A stretch of 64,000 bases of DNA from Lachancea thermotolerans CBS 6340 (GCF_000142805.1 NC_013083.1:186001-250000); one strand, 5' to 3'. Counted from the stretch's first letter, positions 37,474 to 48,880 are shown. Translations and numbers: made by a program. Notes: generated by a model from the sequence alone, not told the origin.

Positions 37474-38994
37474 TCAAGCAAGTTCAGTGAATTTCACCTT
37501 CAAGCCTGCGGGGCATAAGGGGCCTGCGGGCGTCACCTTATCGGCCCAGTTGGGCGCCAGCGACCACTCAAAGCCTTTAAGGGCAGCAGACATTGCTATC
37601 CGCACCTCCATTAATGCGAGCTTTTCACCCAAACAAGCACGGCGCCCGCCATGAAACGCGCTCATAGCGCACGTATTCTTCCTGTGTTTCCATTCTTTCA
37701 TAATTTCATCAATATTGTCTCCCCATCTCTCTGGAATGAATCGATGAGCTTCTTTGCCCCAAGCTGATCTCTGACGACCAGTGGCAAGAACGTTGTAGCC
37801 CACATATACATCCCTTGGCAGTATTATATCTCTTCCCAGTCGGCACGGCTTTGAGGTGCAGCGATTTATTATTTGGGACAGTGGTGGGTACATGCGAACA
37901 CACTCAAAGATAAAACTGTTCAAAAGAGGAAGTTCTGAGAGGTTTTCAACAGCGCAACCTTGAACTTCTTCCCTAACTAGCTTCTGCCACTTTTGGTTTT
38001 TGGCGAACATGTAGAAGCATGTCGTCAGTAAAAGTTGTGGATTCTCATGGCCGGCCACCATTATTATTACAACGTTGTCAATCAACTGCTTCTTTGAGAT
38101 TTCCTCTTTGTTGAAACTGCGGATGAGGTCGGAGGAAGAAAAAGCTGTCTGTTCAAAAGTATAATTTTGGAGCAGATTGGTCTCAACCGCTTCCATCAAG
38201 CACTCCCTAAAATCTTCGACAAACCGTCTCGCTCGCTGGCGCGAGGGGATAGGCAGTTTGTCAAGCAAAGGGAAATTTAGGTATAGAGACTTGAATATGT
38301 GGGATTTGACGTTCTTTAATTTCACATGAAGTTCGGAATTTTCTTTTGTCAGAGTTTCGATATCAAATCCGAGAGCTACTTCCGAGATATTCGCAAGACT
38401 AAGCCTTTGAATAAGTTCTGGCATCAAAACAATACCAGACTTCTTTTCTTGTAATTCCCATGGTTGTTCATTGGATTGTAAATGAATTTTCTCGTTATTA
38501 TCGGAATCACTGGTCGTCAGCTGTTTTGAGATGAGAGAGCAGAAAATCTCTGCATTTTTGATCATTGGCGTGTGGTCAAAGATTTGCAACCCAGGTGTAA
38601 TTGCTCGGCGAAACGTTTTCCAGATCGCCCCATGCGCAGATATTACGTTTTCGCCTGTATATGCAGCAATCACCCCGTATGGAATCTTCTTATGGTTCCC
38701 ACTCTTAGCAAAGGTATCTTCGTCTTTGAAAACCTGTGCCAGTAGCTCAGGTCGAGAAACCACAATATTCCAGCGTGACCCAAAGTATAGCTTTACAGCA
38801 CCGTATTTTTCAAGAGGCTCTCGTAAGTAAATTTCATAGATGTCCTCCTGATCAACATCCCATATTGTCGCCAAAAATGTGACATAAAACGGGATAGTGG
38901 GGATATTTCTCGGAAAGTTCCATGGTGGTAGCACAATTTTCAAAATACCAAATGTGATAAGGCAGAACAAAAACGCCAAAATAACGAGATCCAT
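37474..38994 (-). CDS. DIT2: Cytochrome P450 Dit2 (CYP56), dityrosine synthesis
   Basis: Dit2 couples formyl-tyrosine units into the dityrosine of the outer spore wall. An N-terminal membrane anchor (residues 2-21, DLVILAFLFCLITFGILKIV) is followed by a P450 fold. The heme-binding loop is FHGGRRACLGE with ligand C454, and the K-helix ExxR is in FIFECVRMYPP. The I-helix reads MVAGHENP, in place of the usual A/G-G-x-D/E-T-T; my recollection is that this is shared by CYP56 rather than damage. At 506 aa it compares with 489 aa in S. cerevisiae (YDR402C). It is divergent from DIT1 through a shared 928-bp spacer, as in S. cerevisiae. Confidence 0.95.
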   Translation of the reverse strand: MDLVILAFLFCLITFGILKIVLPPWNFPRNIPTIPFYVTFLATIWDVDQEDIYEIYLREPLEKYGAVKLYFGSRWNIVVSRPELLAQVFKDEDTFAKSGNHKKIPYGVIAAYTGENVISAHGAIWKTFRRAITPGLQIFDHTPMIKNAEIFCSLISKQLTTSDSDNNEKIHLQSNEQPWELQEKKSGIVLMPELIQRLSLANISEVALGFDIETLTKENSELHVKLKNVKSHIFKSLYLNFPLLDKLPIPSRQRARRFVEDFRECLMEAVETNLLQNYTFEQTAFSSSDLIRSFNKEEISKKQLIDNVVIIMVAGHENPQLLLTTCFYMFAKNQKWQKLVREEVQGCAVENLSELPLLNSFIFECVRMYPPLSQIINRCTSKPCRLGRDIILPRDVYVGYNVLATGRQRSAWGKEAHRFIPERWGDNIDEIMKEWKHRKNTCAMSAFHGGRRACLGEKLALMEVRIAMSAALKGFEWSLAPNWADKVTPAGPLCPAGLKVKFTELA

Positions 38995-39922
38995 TACTAT
39001 TTGGTGATACTGTTGATTTGATTGAATACTCTAATTTTGGAACAGAAGCTCTGACCTACCTTTATAACACATCTTGCAGATTACTATCTCGCACAAAAGT
39101 GAAACTTGATAGTTTTTGCGCAAGCTGGCGCTCATCCCTCAAAACCTCGTAGCGGGAAAATGAGAGTAAAAATGTGCTCTGAGAGAATAAATCTTGAGGA
39201 AGCCACCCTTCTGGGTGCTGGACTCCTTGGGTTCTATTTACAGTCCCCTTAGCGCTAAGGTTCCAAGTTTTTTTTTTTTTTCGACCTTGTAAACTGGACC
39301 TGAGAACAAGTTTCACTTGTCAGTGCCGTGAAGGGGACATTACGGCTACCCCAAGTAAGCAGAATAGGCTGATGGGGTTGAACCGCTATCATTTTTGCAG
39401 CAGCAGGTGGTAAGGATACTAGACTTAGCTGCATGAAATCATCTGTTGCTTTGGGCCAGCCATGACCCTCTTCCAGCCGTCAAAAATAGCCGATAGGCTG
39501 CTAGCATCCAATGATTATTTTGGGAAGTCAGCTAGAGCTATCTCCAAGTTTGCCTCGGCTTCAAATTTCTTGGTTGCCACCCACAAGGTCCAGAGCGGGA
39601 GCCTCGGGTTGTCATCGAAAGTGCTTTACGCAGAAACCTTTTGGATTTAGAGCATCAGCATCGTATGTTCAACGGATTTCCCGAAACGCCGAGGGTTCTG
39701 CACCAATCTGGAATTCTTCCGCCGGACTTCCTCTGAGAAATTTATGCATGCATCGTGCTGGACCAACTGACGCGTGAATCCAATACAGCCCTCCAAAAGT
39801 ACCTGTCGCAATAAGTGAAACCACCACCAATCTCAATCTGCCAAATTATATAAACGGAGTCGTCTTTGTAACCCTGCTAAACTCAAAGCTTTTCTAAATC
39901 CAAAACTAATCAAACTTGCCCA
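38995..39922. other. Shared DIT2/DIT1 sporulation promoter region
   Basis: The 928-bp divergent spacer has a TATA box for each gene: TTTATA at 39061-39066 (TATAAA for DIT2) and TATATAAA at 39847-39854 (69 bp before DIT1). Two Ndt80-type sites lie near the DIT2 end, and a T14 tract lies at 39268-39281. In S. cerevisiae this spacer also has a negative regulatory element; I cannot place its counterpart. A 62-codon plus-strand frame at 39462-39650 has no recognisable product. Confidence 0.65.
39092..39122. promoter_or_regulatory. Two middle-sporulation elements (Ndt80 sites)
   Basis: CACAAAA on the plus strand (39092-39098) is the core of the middle-sporulation element. TGCGCAAAA on the minus strand (39114-39122) fits the full DNCRCAAAW consensus. 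Both lie 100-130 bp upstream of the DIT2 ATG. Ndt80 drives DIT1 and DIT2 mid-sporulation in S. cerevisiae. Confidence 0.65.
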
Positions 39923-41479
39923 ATGAAGAATACCGAAGATACCTCAAGTGACGAAAGCGCCACCTGTTATAAAACAGAAGACTTGTCCACATACAGTAAG
40001 GTGCTGTGTCTGTACACTAGGGAACCTGATTCCTATCAACTGTATGCCATAGAAGATAAACAAAGTGCTTGCTTTTCCCAAAGGTGGGAGAAATTCCTTG
40101 AGCTTTTGAAGCATACGGTCAGCAGAGAAATTGGGACCTCAGGCATATCCGAGCGTACTATTGAGGCGGAGGCGGCTGTTGAATTTACGTGTCTTCAGGG
40201 AGTACCAATAAAGGTAACAGAGTTACGTCGTAACGATGAAGGACAAACTCGGGGTATCATTACCATAATCGAAAACGAGAATGACTTTAGTCATTGGATG
40301 ATTTCTCATATTTTGGAGCAAACCAGAATGGATCTCGACGAGAAACCCGCGGTAGGGCATGGTAAGCTCTATGCTGAAATGTTCACGGACTATTTTGCTC
40401 AGAATCTCAAAAACACAACAAAAAATGATCAATGGGGGGAAGGCGGACGCGAATATTTCCTTGAAAAAACAAGGTATTTTACCGACAGATTCTTGAAAAT
40501 AGAGTGTATTCTACCAGCATTTCCTTGCAAGTCTTCCAACATTGAAAAGGTACATGGTGTCTTCCCTGATAAAGGCGAGGAGTTGGCGCTCAGAAGATTA
40601 GCTGCTGCCACGCAGGAGGTGCGCAAATTTTATCCTCCTGGGATGAAGATTTGGATAGTCAGTGACGGCCACGTTTTCAGCGATTGCATTGGTGTGGATG
40701 ACGACGTTGTTGATGAATACACTGATCGGCTGCACGGATTTTATCAAAATTTGGCTGTTCCCGGAAATGATGCCATTGGCTTTGCGGGGCTGAAAGAGCT
40801 CTTCTTTACAGGCGAAACTGTGTTGGATTTTGACGAAGAAATGGTGTCAGACATCGAGCTCCCTCATTACACAGGCTCGAAGATTTGCGAAAACTCTGAA
40901 CTATCCAGAAGAATCCTTATGAAGGGGTTTGATACTGATGATGGTAGTTTGAGAAAACAAATCCTTATTCCAGGGCACCCAAGATTGCACTTGTTTAGAG
41001 GCTTTTCAAAGTTCATGATCGACGACCTCTCTCACTTGGCACATTTCAAAAATGTTTCAAGAAAGTGTTTCAAAAAAGTGGTCTCCAAGGTGGCATTCGA
41101 AATGATCAAGAGGAACGATGCCTACTCAAACCTTGTGGAACTTTTGTTTCCACACCACATGCGCTTCTCTATCCACGCGCACACTAATTCAGGCCCAAAG
41201 TTCGGAGTAAAAATAATTTCGGGTAACCAGTGCAGAACTGTCAAGTCTTTAGAAAGTCTAGACGAGCCGTCCTTCGAGGATTTGCTACACATCCCAACGC
41301 CATGGCACAACTGCGTCATAAAACTAGGAGACGCGTATTATCTGACAAAATCGAAAGTTGTCTTTGAAGCTATTACAAGCGGTCTGTATGAAGGGCAGTG
41401 GAAAGAAGGTGGAGAACAGAAAAACCTTGGAGGGCACTTTGTCTTGAAAAAGAAAATGCATGTCCAAAAGCAGATGTAA
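39923..41479 (+). CDS. DIT1: Spore-wall dityrosine synthesis enzyme Dit1
   Basis: Dit1 carries out the first committed step in making the dityrosine precursor, modifying the amino group of tyrosine. It belongs to the Dit1/PvcA (pyoverdine biosynthesis, isocyanide synthase) family. The family core spans roughly residues 140-420 and includes LPAFPCKSSN, where the Cys-Lys pair is conserved, and KIWIVSDGHVFSDCIGVDD, with the metal-site-like Asp-Gly-His. At 518 aa it is close to the S. cerevisiae protein (536 aa, YDR403W). Pairing with divergent DIT2 and the sporulation elements between them indicates expression only during spore formation, so this yeast probably makes dityrosine-coated ascospores. 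Confidence 0.95.
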   Translation: MKNTEDTSSDESATCYKTEDLSTYSKVLCLYTREPDSYQLYAIEDKQSACFSQRWEKFLELLKHTVSREIGTSGISERTIEAEAAVEFTCLQGVPIKVTELRRNDEGQTRGIITIIENENDFSHWMISHILEQTRMDLDEKPAVGHGKLYAEMFTDYFAQNLKNTTKNDQWGEGGREYFLEKTRYFTDRFLKIECILPAFPCKSSNIEKVHGVFPDKGEELALRRLAAATQEVRKFYPPGMKIWIVSDGHVFSDCIGVDDDVVDEYTDRLHGFYQNLAVPGNDAIGFAGLKELFFTGETVLDFDEEMVSDIELPHYTGSKICENSELSRRILMKGFDTDDGSLRKQILIPGHPRLHLFRGFSKFMIDDLSHLAHFKNVSRKCFKKVVSKVAFEMIKRNDAYSNLVELLFPHHMRFSIHAHTNSGPKFGVKIISGNQCRTVKSLESLDEPSFEDLLHIPTPWHNCVIKLGDAYYLTKSKVVFEAITSGLYEGQWKEGGEQKNLGGHFVLKKKMHVQKQM

Positions 41480-41701
41480 AGGCAACAGACGTGCTATTAG
41501 CTAGCGTTTTCCTCTCTTGTCTTTTACAGTAAAATTGGCTTGTTTGAGTATGCCAATTGACACTTTGTATTTCCTAGTTCGTAAACCTGACGCCTGAGGC
41601 TTGATTTTTGCTTCATTGTCCTGTTTTAATATAGTTGTTAATACACAAATAGAATTTAAGCGGCAGGGTTCAAGGACAACGGCAGGCACAAAATCACGGC
41701 T

Positions 41702-42217
41702 TCATATAACACCAAGGTAGTCTTCCTTGATACTTCCGATTGCGTAAATCGAGTTAACTTCGCTTCTAGCACCCACAATTTTTAGCCTTACTCTGGAGCC
41801 TTTGGTAATAATCTGTTCCGAACTTTGGTATGAGGGTGGATTTGACCCACTGTTGTATGAGAGGTCTTCAGGCATGAGGAATGGCGATACGAATACCGAC
41901 AATGGACCTACATCGACCTCAAAACCTAAGTTGGTGCAACTAGATACCACGCCATCCACGACCTCACCCTTGAATGGCTTCCATACCACTGCTCTATATT
42001 TTACGGTAAACTCAGCAGATCCGTCTCCCGGCAGAATTCTTCCACGTTCTATTTCCACGTTTTCACAGTCCAAAACGCACAAAATGTACCCGAACTTACC
42101 AGTACATGTTCCTTCCACTTCCTGCAGCAATTTCGTCCTCAGATACTGCTTCATTTGAGGACCGAAAAAGGACGGATGCAGAGTGATGTTAAGGGAAAGA
42201 TCTTTGAAGAAAAACAT
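41702..42217 (-). CDS. RPB7: RNA polymerase II subunit Rpb7
   Basis: Rpb7 forms the Rpb4/7 stalk of RNA polymerase II and binds nascent RNA. The N-terminal RNP-like half starts [19 protein letters not shown], and the C-terminal half is an S1/OB domain ([21 protein letters not shown] onward) ending in [13 protein letters not shown], almost the same as S. cerevisiae Rpb7 (171 aa, YDR404C). I place the start at the ATG complementary to 42215-42217, giving exactly 171 aa. An upstream in-frame ATG at 42238 would add seven residues (MAYKKAQ) not known in the family. It shares a 264-bp divergent promoter with MRPL23. Confidence 0.95.
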   Translation of the reverse strand: MFFFKDLSLNITLHPSFFGPQMKQYLRTKLLQEVEGTCTGKFGYILCVLDCENVEIERGRILPGDGSAEFTVKYRAVVWKPFKGEVVDGVVSSCTNLGFEVDVGPLSVFVSPFLMPEDLSYNSGSNPPSYQSSEQIITKGSRVRLKIVGARSEVNSIYAIGSIKEDYLGVI

Positions 42218-42481
42218 CTGGGCTTTCTTATATGCCAATTGAGCCCAGGGGAAATCTATGCTTCAAACTATCCAAGCCGCGATGCTGTTTGGTCAACCTG
42301 GCCCTCCATGTTTTCGTCGAACATTAAACAACATTTGCATTAATTTAATACTCATTTTTAACGAAGAAAATTTTTAGGTTCAGTTTCCATACTGTCTGAG
42401 TTTAGATGTGCCTTGGTAAATCGTACTGGATTTTGAACAACCAGTTGACAGTCGAACTAAGCCACATATTGCAATTATAGC

Positions 42482-42964
42482 ATGTCCCAAAAGCTCGGTC
42501 ATACAGGGCTTGCCTTTGCGCGTCTTTGGCATCATGTTGATATTGCCCAAGACAAAAGAACCCTCGGAAGACTTGCTTCTTCCATAGCCCTCACTTTGAT
42601 AGGGAAACACAAGCCAGTATATCATCCAACCCAAGACTGTGGAGACTATGTTGTGGTTACAAACTGTCAACAATTACGTGTTACTGGCAAAAAGTTCGAA
42701 CAGAAGACGTATTGGTCCCACTCACAGAAGCCTGGCCATTTAAAGCTCACTACAATGCAAAAAATGGCGGAGAACAAGGGATATGGAGAGATCTTGAAAA
42801 AGGCTGTTAGTGGTATGCTGCCCAAGAACAAGCTGCGGAAACCCAGACTCGAGAGGCTCAAGGTCTTTGATGGCAGCGAACACCCTTATACTAGCAACGT
42901 TACTGCGTTTGTAGATCAGCAGCCGAAGATCGCTCAACAGTTGAAGAAGCTTGAGGCGAAGTAG
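42482..42964 (+). CDS. MRPL23: Mitochondrial large-subunit ribosomal protein uL13m
   Basis: This is the mitochondrial counterpart of bacterial L13. The uL13 fold covers most of its 160 residues, with [21 protein letters not shown] near the N-terminus and the characteristic [25 protein letters not shown] block near 95-120. The N-terminus is short, with only a weak targeting character ([18 protein letters not shown]), as in S. cerevisiae Mrpl23 (163 aa, YOR150W). It precedes convergent RPB2, the same linkage as on chromosome XV. Confidence 0.95.
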   Translation: MSQKLGHTGLAFARLWHHVDIAQDKRTLGRLASSIALTLIGKHKPVYHPTQDCGDYVVVTNCQQLRVTGKKFEQKTYWSHSQKPGHLKLTTMQKMAENKGYGEILKKAVSGMLPKNKLRKPRLERLKVFDGSEHPYTSNVTAFVDQQPKIAQQLKKLEAK

Positions 42965-43130
42965 GTTTCTGGCACTGGAATTCAACACTTGTACATAGCA
43001 CAATGCATAATTTAGAAATTCTCGGCACGCCCGCGGCCTCTTCTTTCACTTCTCTAAAAACAAGATTCGCTATATTACAATACCTTTTAATTAGTTAATT
43101 TTTTATATTCATGTCGTGTCTTTTGGTACT

Positions 43131-46100
43131 CTAGAAATCCCTAGAGCGATCAGTATATAGACGCGGCGCGATGTTCATCGCCATCAGCTCTTGGAACAGA
43201 AGCTTAGCAGCGTAAGGAATGTGGATCTGATATATGTCAATCTTATTTTTGCAGCCGCGGCATTCGAATTGGTTGTGTTTGAGCTTGGCAACTACAGTCA
43301 TCAAACCGCAAACACCACAGATGTGAACTCTAAATGCGTCAGAGGCTTCCATAAGTCTTTCTTTCAAAAATGCGGCAGCACCATGTGCAATCATACAGTC
43401 TCTCTCCATTTCACCAAATCTCAAACCACCGTCTCTTGATCTACCCTCGACTGGCTGTCTTGTTAGGACTTGTACCGGACCACGTGCTCTTGCGTGGATC
43501 TTGTCATCCACCATATGTCTCAGACGCTGGTAATATGTTGGCCCGAAGAATATTTGAGCCATCAGCTTTTTACCCGTATGACCATTGTACATGACTTCAA
43601 AGCCACGAGACTGATAGCCGTGCTCACGCAGTAACCTAGAAATACCATCCACAGTAATGTCAGTGAACGGAGAAGCGTCACCCTCATTACCTGAAAGTGC
43701 CGCGACCTTACTCAGAAGACATTCAATCAAATGTGCGACTGTCATACGCGATGGAATGGCATGAGGATTGATGATCAAATCAGGTACAACACCTTCCGCA
43801 GTGAAAGGCATATCTTCTCTACGGTAAGTGATACCAATGGTACCTTTTTGACCGTGTCTAGAGGCGAATTTATCACCAATCTGTGGAACTTTAGTTGTTC
43901 TCACTCTGACTTTCACGAATTTCAAACCTTCTTGATTGGTGGTAATCAACACCTGGTCAACAATACCGTTTTCAGTACTTCTAAGAGGTGTTGAAGCGTC
44001 ACGTTTAGAGTGGAATGCAGTTCTTTGACCCAACTCTTCGGCATCGGGAGGAATGGGTGTTGTTTTACCGATAATCATATCATCACCAGATACTCTAACA
44101 CCAGGAGCAATCAACCCGTCATCATCTAGCTTGTCATAAGTTCCGTGCTTCATCCGTAAGGTATTTGTCCGCTGAGGCTTTTCAAAGGATTCTGTGATGG
44201 ACATACCAATACGTTTCTCTTGGTCCATGTAAGATCTGAAAAACAATGACCGGAAGAGACCTCTGTCGATCGAGGATTGATTCATAATCATGGAATCTTC
44301 CTGGTTGTAACCAGAATAACATGCAATAGCGACAATCGCATTCTGACCGGCGGGCAGCTCTCTGAACTTCAAGTACTCCATTGAACGAGTTGTACCAAGG
44401 GGCTTCTGAGGATAGTACAGAATATTTGCCATAGTATCCATACGGACACTGTAATTGGTCAAGAATACACCCATAGCTTGTTTACCCATAGCAGATTGGT
44501 ATGTGTTACGAGGAGACTGGTTGTGATCAGGGAAAGGAATAATAGAGGCAGCGACACCAAGAATCATCGATGGGTGAATTTCACAATGCGTGAATGTGCT
44601 TGAGTGATGAATAGCCTTGATACGTTTGGCAGGATCAAGTTCCTCCTCTGGATCAGCCGCCTCAATAGTTGGATCAAGATCTTCGTGTTGCATGGCAATC
44701 AAAATTGTTTCTTCTTCTTCAGCATCAATGTACTCAACCAAGCCTTCATTCAACAGTGAGGACCACGTATAGTTAATGTCTTCTTCTTCAAAGCCACCCT
44801 CGATATCCTGATACTCAGTCATCATCAGTTTTCTGATGTGGCCTTTCCTCAGCTTCAATTCTTTCACTCCAGTTTCCTCATTTTCATCAACGATAAACAG
44901 TGGTCTGTAAACTCTACCGGCGTCTGTAAAGATTTTGAGTTCCTTTTCACGAATATCTCTGACGATGGAAACTTCAGAAGTAACATCACCTTTTCTTCTC
45001 AGCTTTCTAATTGTGTCAACAAGCTTAGCTGGGTTTCTGTGGATACCATGCCACACACCATTGACAAAGACTCTAGTAGCGTCAGGGGATTGATGTGGAA
45101 CGTAATCCTCCAGCGGTTCCATACCCCACTCATTCAAAAAGGTTATAATTGGCAATGGATCTGTGCCGACAGAAATGCAGGACATCAGCGACAAATTTTT
45201 CACCAGACCACATGCTTGACCTTCTGGTGTTTCCGCGGGACACACTAGACCCCAATGTGTGTTATGCAATTGACGAGGCTTGGCAAGTTTACCATCACGA
45301 CCGATTGGTGTGTTGGTTCTTCTTAAATGCGACAGAGTAGAAGAATAAGTGTATCTGTTTAAAACTTGAGAAACACCTGCTCTAGAGGTCATGGCCTTCT
45401 TTTGTTCACCCCAGTTACCGGTGGCTAATGCGTATTTCAAACCAGCAGTAATAGTAGTTGCTTTGACGGCCAACTTCAAATTGAAGTCTTTGGCCTCTTC
45501 CACCGATCTTTGCATAAACCGAAGAATATCTCTCGTAAGTTTTCTGAACAAGGTCTTGAAAAGCTGCGCTAATAGTGGACCAGCCAAATCTAATCTCTTC
45601 TTACCAAAATGATCACGGTCATCTTGATCCTTACGGTCGAGGGCACACAGCAACAACCTGTTGATCATGTAACCTAGGAAAAATGCTTTTCTACTTTCAA
45701 AACCTTCGAGCTGAGTAATGTGAGGCAGGAACTCCTTTTGCAAAATGTCTTTAGCGTACTGAATTCTCTTTTCTTTCTTGATTCCCAAAGCGGTACCACG
45801 ACGACCAATAAAGTCTAACGCGGTTTCTCTATCCTGAATGACAAAACCCTCCTCAACACACGGCTTCAGGAGTTCTAGCATTTGCCAGTCATTGACGTCG
45901 TAACAGATATGCTCTAGGATTTCACCATCGGGAATGATGCCAAGGGCTCTGAATATGATAACGATGGGAATGTCTTGCTTGATGTAGGGAAGAGTGGCTT
46001 TGATGGTACGGTTAGTGCTACCCTCACGTCCATACAGCTTGACTTGAAGCGTACTGATGAATCTCGACCCTTTTTCCAGCGCGGACCGTATCTCTGCGAT

Positions 46101-46802
46101 ATGTGAAATGGGCGAAGGCGCGGACTTTTTAAAGACCTGGACGATGTTACCTGCGGAACGTTCCTGAGCAATCAGGACCTTTTCGGAACCGTTGATGATG
46201 AAGTAACCACCCATGTCAAACGGGCATTCTTTCAGCTTGTATAGATCGCTCTCTGTCAGCTCGTCCAGTAGGCAGTATTTGGAACGCAGCATGATGGGTA
46301 CACGTCCGATGAAGATCTTGCTTTCATCCGACATCTCGCTCTCCTCGTCAATTACCTCATATTTGAGGTCACGACCAGGAATGTCCACGGCTTCATAGGT
46401 CCGCTTGCGGATCTCCACGAACAGACCGGACGCGTACGTCAGGTTACGCAAACGCGCCTCTTGTGGGTACATTGCGTGTGAGACGCCATCGGACTCTGTC
46501 ATCGAGGGCTTTGCCAGATAGATTTTGCCGAAGCTGATTTCATACTTGCGGCTGATGTTGTCAGCCTCCGTTGTATGCTGCGCCAGCTGTTCCAAAATCA
46601 GCGTCGAGTCCTCCACAATTGAGTCCTGGATCGTGTAGTTGATGAACTGGTTGAAAGAGTCCAGCTGCTGTGACACTAGACCCTTCTCACGGAAAAATGC
46701 AGATATCACAGTCCAGGAATCTTCCGCCGTGATTGAAGCCTCATCATCCTCGTATCCGTATGGGTCTTCCTCATAAAACTCCTCGGTCGACATCTTGGAC
46801 AC
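43131..46802 (-). CDS. RPB2: RNA polymerase II second-largest subunit Rpb2
   Basis: Rpb2 forms the wall, hybrid-binding region and part of the active centre of RNA polymerase II. It has 1223 residues against 1224 in S. cerevisiae (YOR151C). The hybrid-binding segment [15 protein letters not shown] lies near residues 976-990, and the fork/lobe sequences are unbroken. The C-terminal zinc site [20 protein letters not shown] plus RGC is near 1161-1190. The acidic loop [20 protein letters not shown] in the middle is also typical. Codon bias is strong and consistent with high expression. It diverges from MRP20 through a short promoter with a Reb1 site. Confidence 0.99.
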   Translation of the reverse strand: MSKMSTEEFYEEDPYGYEDDEASITAEDSWTVISAFFREKGLVSQQLDSFNQFINYTIQDSIVEDSTLILEQLAQHTTEADNISRKYEISFGKIYLAKPSMTESDGVSHAMYPQEARLRNLTYASGLFVEIRKRTYEAVDIPGRDLKYEVIDEESEMSDESKIFIGRVPIMLRSKYCLLDELTESDLYKLKECPFDMGGYFIINGSEKVLIAQERSAGNIVQVFKKSAPSPISHIAEIRSALEKGSRFISTLQVKLYGREGSTNRTIKATLPYIKQDIPIVIIFRALGIIPDGEILEHICYDVNDWQMLELLKPCVEEGFVIQDRETALDFIGRRGTALGIKKEKRIQYAKDILQKEFLPHITQLEGFESRKAFFLGYMINRLLLCALDRKDQDDRDHFGKKRLDLAGPLLAQLFKTLFRKLTRDILRFMQRSVEEAKDFNLKLAVKATTITAGLKYALATGNWGEQKKAMTSRAGVSQVLNRYTYSSTLSHLRRTNTPIGRDGKLAKPRQLHNTHWGLVCPAETPEGQACGLVKNLSLMSCISVGTDPLPIITFLNEWGMEPLEDYVPHQSPDATRVFVNGVWHGIHRNPAKLVDTIRKLRRKGDVTSEVSIVRDIREKELKIFTDAGRVYRPLFIVDENEETGVKELKLRKGHIRKLMMTEYQDIEGGFEEEDINYTWSSLLNEGLVEYIDAEEEETILIAMQHEDLDPTIEAADPEEELDPAKRIKAIHHSSTFTHCEIHPSMILGVAASIIPFPDHNQSPRNTYQSAMGKQAMGVFLTNYSVRMDTMANILYYPQKPLGTTRSMEYLKFRELPAGQNAIVAIACYSGYNQEDSMIMNQSSIDRGLFRSLFFRSYMDQEKRIGMSITESFEKPQRTNTLRMKHGTYDKLDDDGLIAPGVRVSGDDMIIGKTTPIPPDAEELGQRTAFHSKRDASTPLRSTENGIVDQVLITTNQEGLKFVKVRVRTTKVPQIGDKFASRHGQKGTIGITYRREDMPFTAEGVVPDLIINPHAIPSRMTVAHLIECLLSKVAALSGNEGDASPFTDITVDGISRLLREHGYQSRGFEVMYNGHTGKKLMAQIFFGPTYYQRLRHMVDDKIHARARGPVQVLTRQPVEGRSRDGGLRFGEMERDCMIAHGAAAFLKERLMEASDAFRVHICGVCGLMTVVAKLKHNQFECRGCKNKIDIYQIHIPYAAKLLFQELMAMNIAPRLYTDRSRDF

Positions 46803-46958
46803 TTAAGCTATGTATATCCCCCAGTCGATACACACTTACACGCCAAAAGACCGTGTTATGACCAGCTTCAAGTGCTTTCTTCGGCGTTTGTAGATTGGTT
46901 TGCCACCGTGAAAGTTTTTTACTTGTTAGTAAAGAGCGCGAAGCTTTGACTATTTCTG

Positions 46959-46965
46959 TTACCCG
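46959..46965 (+). promoter_or_regulatory. Reb1-type site in the RPB2/MRP20 promoter
   Basis: TTACCCG lies 157 bp upstream of the RPB2 ATG and 117 bp upstream of the preferred MRP20 ATG, in a short divergent promoter where Reb1 sites are common. Confidence 0.5.
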
Positions 46966-47081
46966 GATGCGATTCAAGGCCGGGTCACATAATGAAAAAG
47001 CGAAATGGAATTTTTCAAGAGCCTTTTGATGAGCAGAGGCAGAAATTCAAGAGAACTCAAAGGCGATCAGAGGTGACTGAG

Positions 47082-47831
47082 ATGCCCAGGCTGGTCAGAA
47101 AGTGGTTAAATGCGGTTCCCACCGCTGTGAAGAATAATTTCAAAATCAGGAGTTTTGCTACTGTAAGCGAAGTGAGGGATACTACAACGATAAACGTCAC
47201 GGCTACAGAGCCAGTCAAAGTCAGTGACAAGATTCTGAATTGGTCGCGGGAGGCAATCGCTCAAGGCAAGCCACACTTCAAGGTTGGCGGAACACCTGTG
47301 TTCTTTCCGAAGGCGCGCGTCGTCTTGCTGAGGCCGAATGCCAAGCACACGCCGTTCCAGGCTAAATTTATCGTACCTAAGTCGTTCAACAAGCTGGACC
47401 TCCGCGACTACCTTTTCCACGTATATGGACTGAGGGCCATGAACGTGACTACGCAACTTCTGCATGGCAAGTACACGCGTGTCAACCAAGTGATGCCGCG
47501 TTACAGATCGGCGCAAATCAAGAAAATGACCATCGACATGGCAGAGCCTTTTGTGTGGCCCGCAGAGCCCGTGGACAAAGAGCCCTGGGCCGCGACGCTG
47601 GTGGAGGACCTCCAGAAATATCGTGAGGAGCAAACCCGTATCGGCTCGGACAAATTCAAGCCTGGCACCGCGTTCGATGGCGCGCTCGGGCCCTACCAGC
47701 CTCCACCACAGCCTTTTGTACCCAAGTTCCTTAAGCGCAGAATAACAAACAGCAGGCGCCGGGCGCAGGCGCGTGTGTCGCAGCTGGAGAGGTTACTGAA
47801 GGTGGACAAGTTTGCTCAGGCCAGCTCCTGA
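47082..47831 (+). CDS. MRP20: Mitochondrial large-subunit ribosomal protein uL23m
   Basis: Mrp20 is the mitochondrial L23 protein, sited at the peptide exit tunnel. The uL23 core is [24 protein letters not shown] followed by [23 protein letters not shown], with a long basic C-terminal extension. I prefer the start at 47082, because [19 protein letters not shown] reads as a matrix-targeting helix. The frame also has an ATG at 46992 that adds 30 charged residues ([12 protein letters not shown]...) which do not look like a presequence. The preferred form is 249 aa, the longer one 279; the S. cerevisiae protein (YDR405W) is 263 aa. RPB2 is divergent and ATG40 convergent. Confidence 0.92.
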   Translation: MPRLVRKWLNAVPTAVKNNFKIRSFATVSEVRDTTTINVTATEPVKVSDKILNWSREAIAQGKPHFKVGGTPVFFPKARVVLLRPNAKHTPFQAKFIVPKSFNKLDLRDYLFHVYGLRAMNVTTQLLHGKYTRVNQVMPRYRSAQIKKMTIDMAEPFVWPAEPVDKEPWAATLVEDLQKYREEQTRIGSDKFKPGTAFDGALGPYQPPPQPFVPKFLKRRITNSRRRAQARVSQLERLLKVDKFAQASS

Positions 47832-47916
47832 GCATGAGCCTTGCACACATACGATAACGAACCGGTTATACCTGTATATACGAACCCCGAAAATTGAACA
47901 TAACCCCCGCTCTTAC

Positions 47917-48636
47917 CTACGACTTTTTAAAGTCCCGTAGCACGTCTTCCAGAAGATCGTACTCCTCTTCACCCGCGGCCGTGGGCTGGCTAGTACTTGC
48001 CGAAAACCATTGGTAGGTCCAGGCCCAGCTCTGGGACTCGGTGCTGGGTTGCGCCCTACGTCCCAGCCGCCCGATCCAGGCCACGACCGCCTGGAAGCTG
48101 GTGTCGAGGATTTTGATGTCTAGAGGCCACTTCTCGACCGCGCGAAGTACGAAAGTGGTCAGCTTTCCAAAAACGTATTTATCACGATTAGCTTGGCTCG
48201 ACATATTCTGAAGGTAGCTGATCCACGTGCTCTTCTCGGCGCCGTATGCCGGTCTCTCGAACCCAGAGAACCCGCCCCGGCCCGCCTCCATCTCGCAAAA
48301 CCGCCCGAGCAGCTCCCTGCTGATCACAAGCCATGCGGCGAGCTCCACAAAATTCGACAGTGGAAGCGCTTGAAATACATATACGATGGGATTTGGCATC
48401 CCTCTGACTAGTGCATGCAGGCACCAGAACTGGAGCAGAAGCCGCCCGAGCTTGAAATCTTGGTCGATGCTGCGCGAGTGCAGATATTCAACCGTGAACT
48501 GAAAGGGGATTAGCGTAGACGCCAGAAGCCTGATAGAATGTTAGCTCATCGCCCACTCTGCCTTGAGAATCCTGCTGAAACCGTGCTTGTCCACGGTAGA
48601 AACATACGTAGCCGGCGAAGTTACCAGTTGAAGCAT
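47917..48636 (-). CDS. ATG40: ER-phagy receptor Atg40-like, two exons
   Basis: Position next to RPB2 and C-terminal features identify this as the counterpart of S. cerevisiae YOR152C (256 aa), a reticulon-like receptor that brings ER to autophagosomes. The single-exon frame from 48399 would give only 160 aa and cut into a hydrophobic hairpin. A better model has exon 1 at 48608-48636, an intron at 48530-48607 (78 nt) and exon 2 at 47917-48529, giving 213 aa. The donor is GTATGT, the branch site is AGCTAAC and the acceptor is TATCAG; the phase matches across the join. Residues 10-105 hold two to three long hydrophobic segments. The sequence EEEYDLLEDVL, with Y200-x-x-L203 and acidic residues before it, is an Atg8-binding motif 13 residues from the end, matching the Atg40 motif position. 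Confidence 0.82.
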
Positions 48637-48880
48637 TATAGTCGGATCAAGTGCCCTTATGACACCTCACAAATTTGATTGTCTCTGAACTCCTGTCAGT
48701 GCAAGGGGTCAAAGAGATGAGATGAGATGACGACAGTAATGATTGTGGTGGAAAGGTCCCGGGTTGTTCGTATTTAGTTACTCGTGAACTCAAGAAAGAT
48801 GAGCAGGTGATTAAAAGTACGGCTTACAGGGCCCGAAGACCGGGCGAGTGCATGTCTAATTGCATGTCCAATTACATTGC

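Noticed and set aside
42218-42238. Seven-residue N-terminal extension of RPB7
   Set aside because: Rpb7 starts at MFF in other yeasts, and the downstream ATG gives exactly the expected 171 residues.
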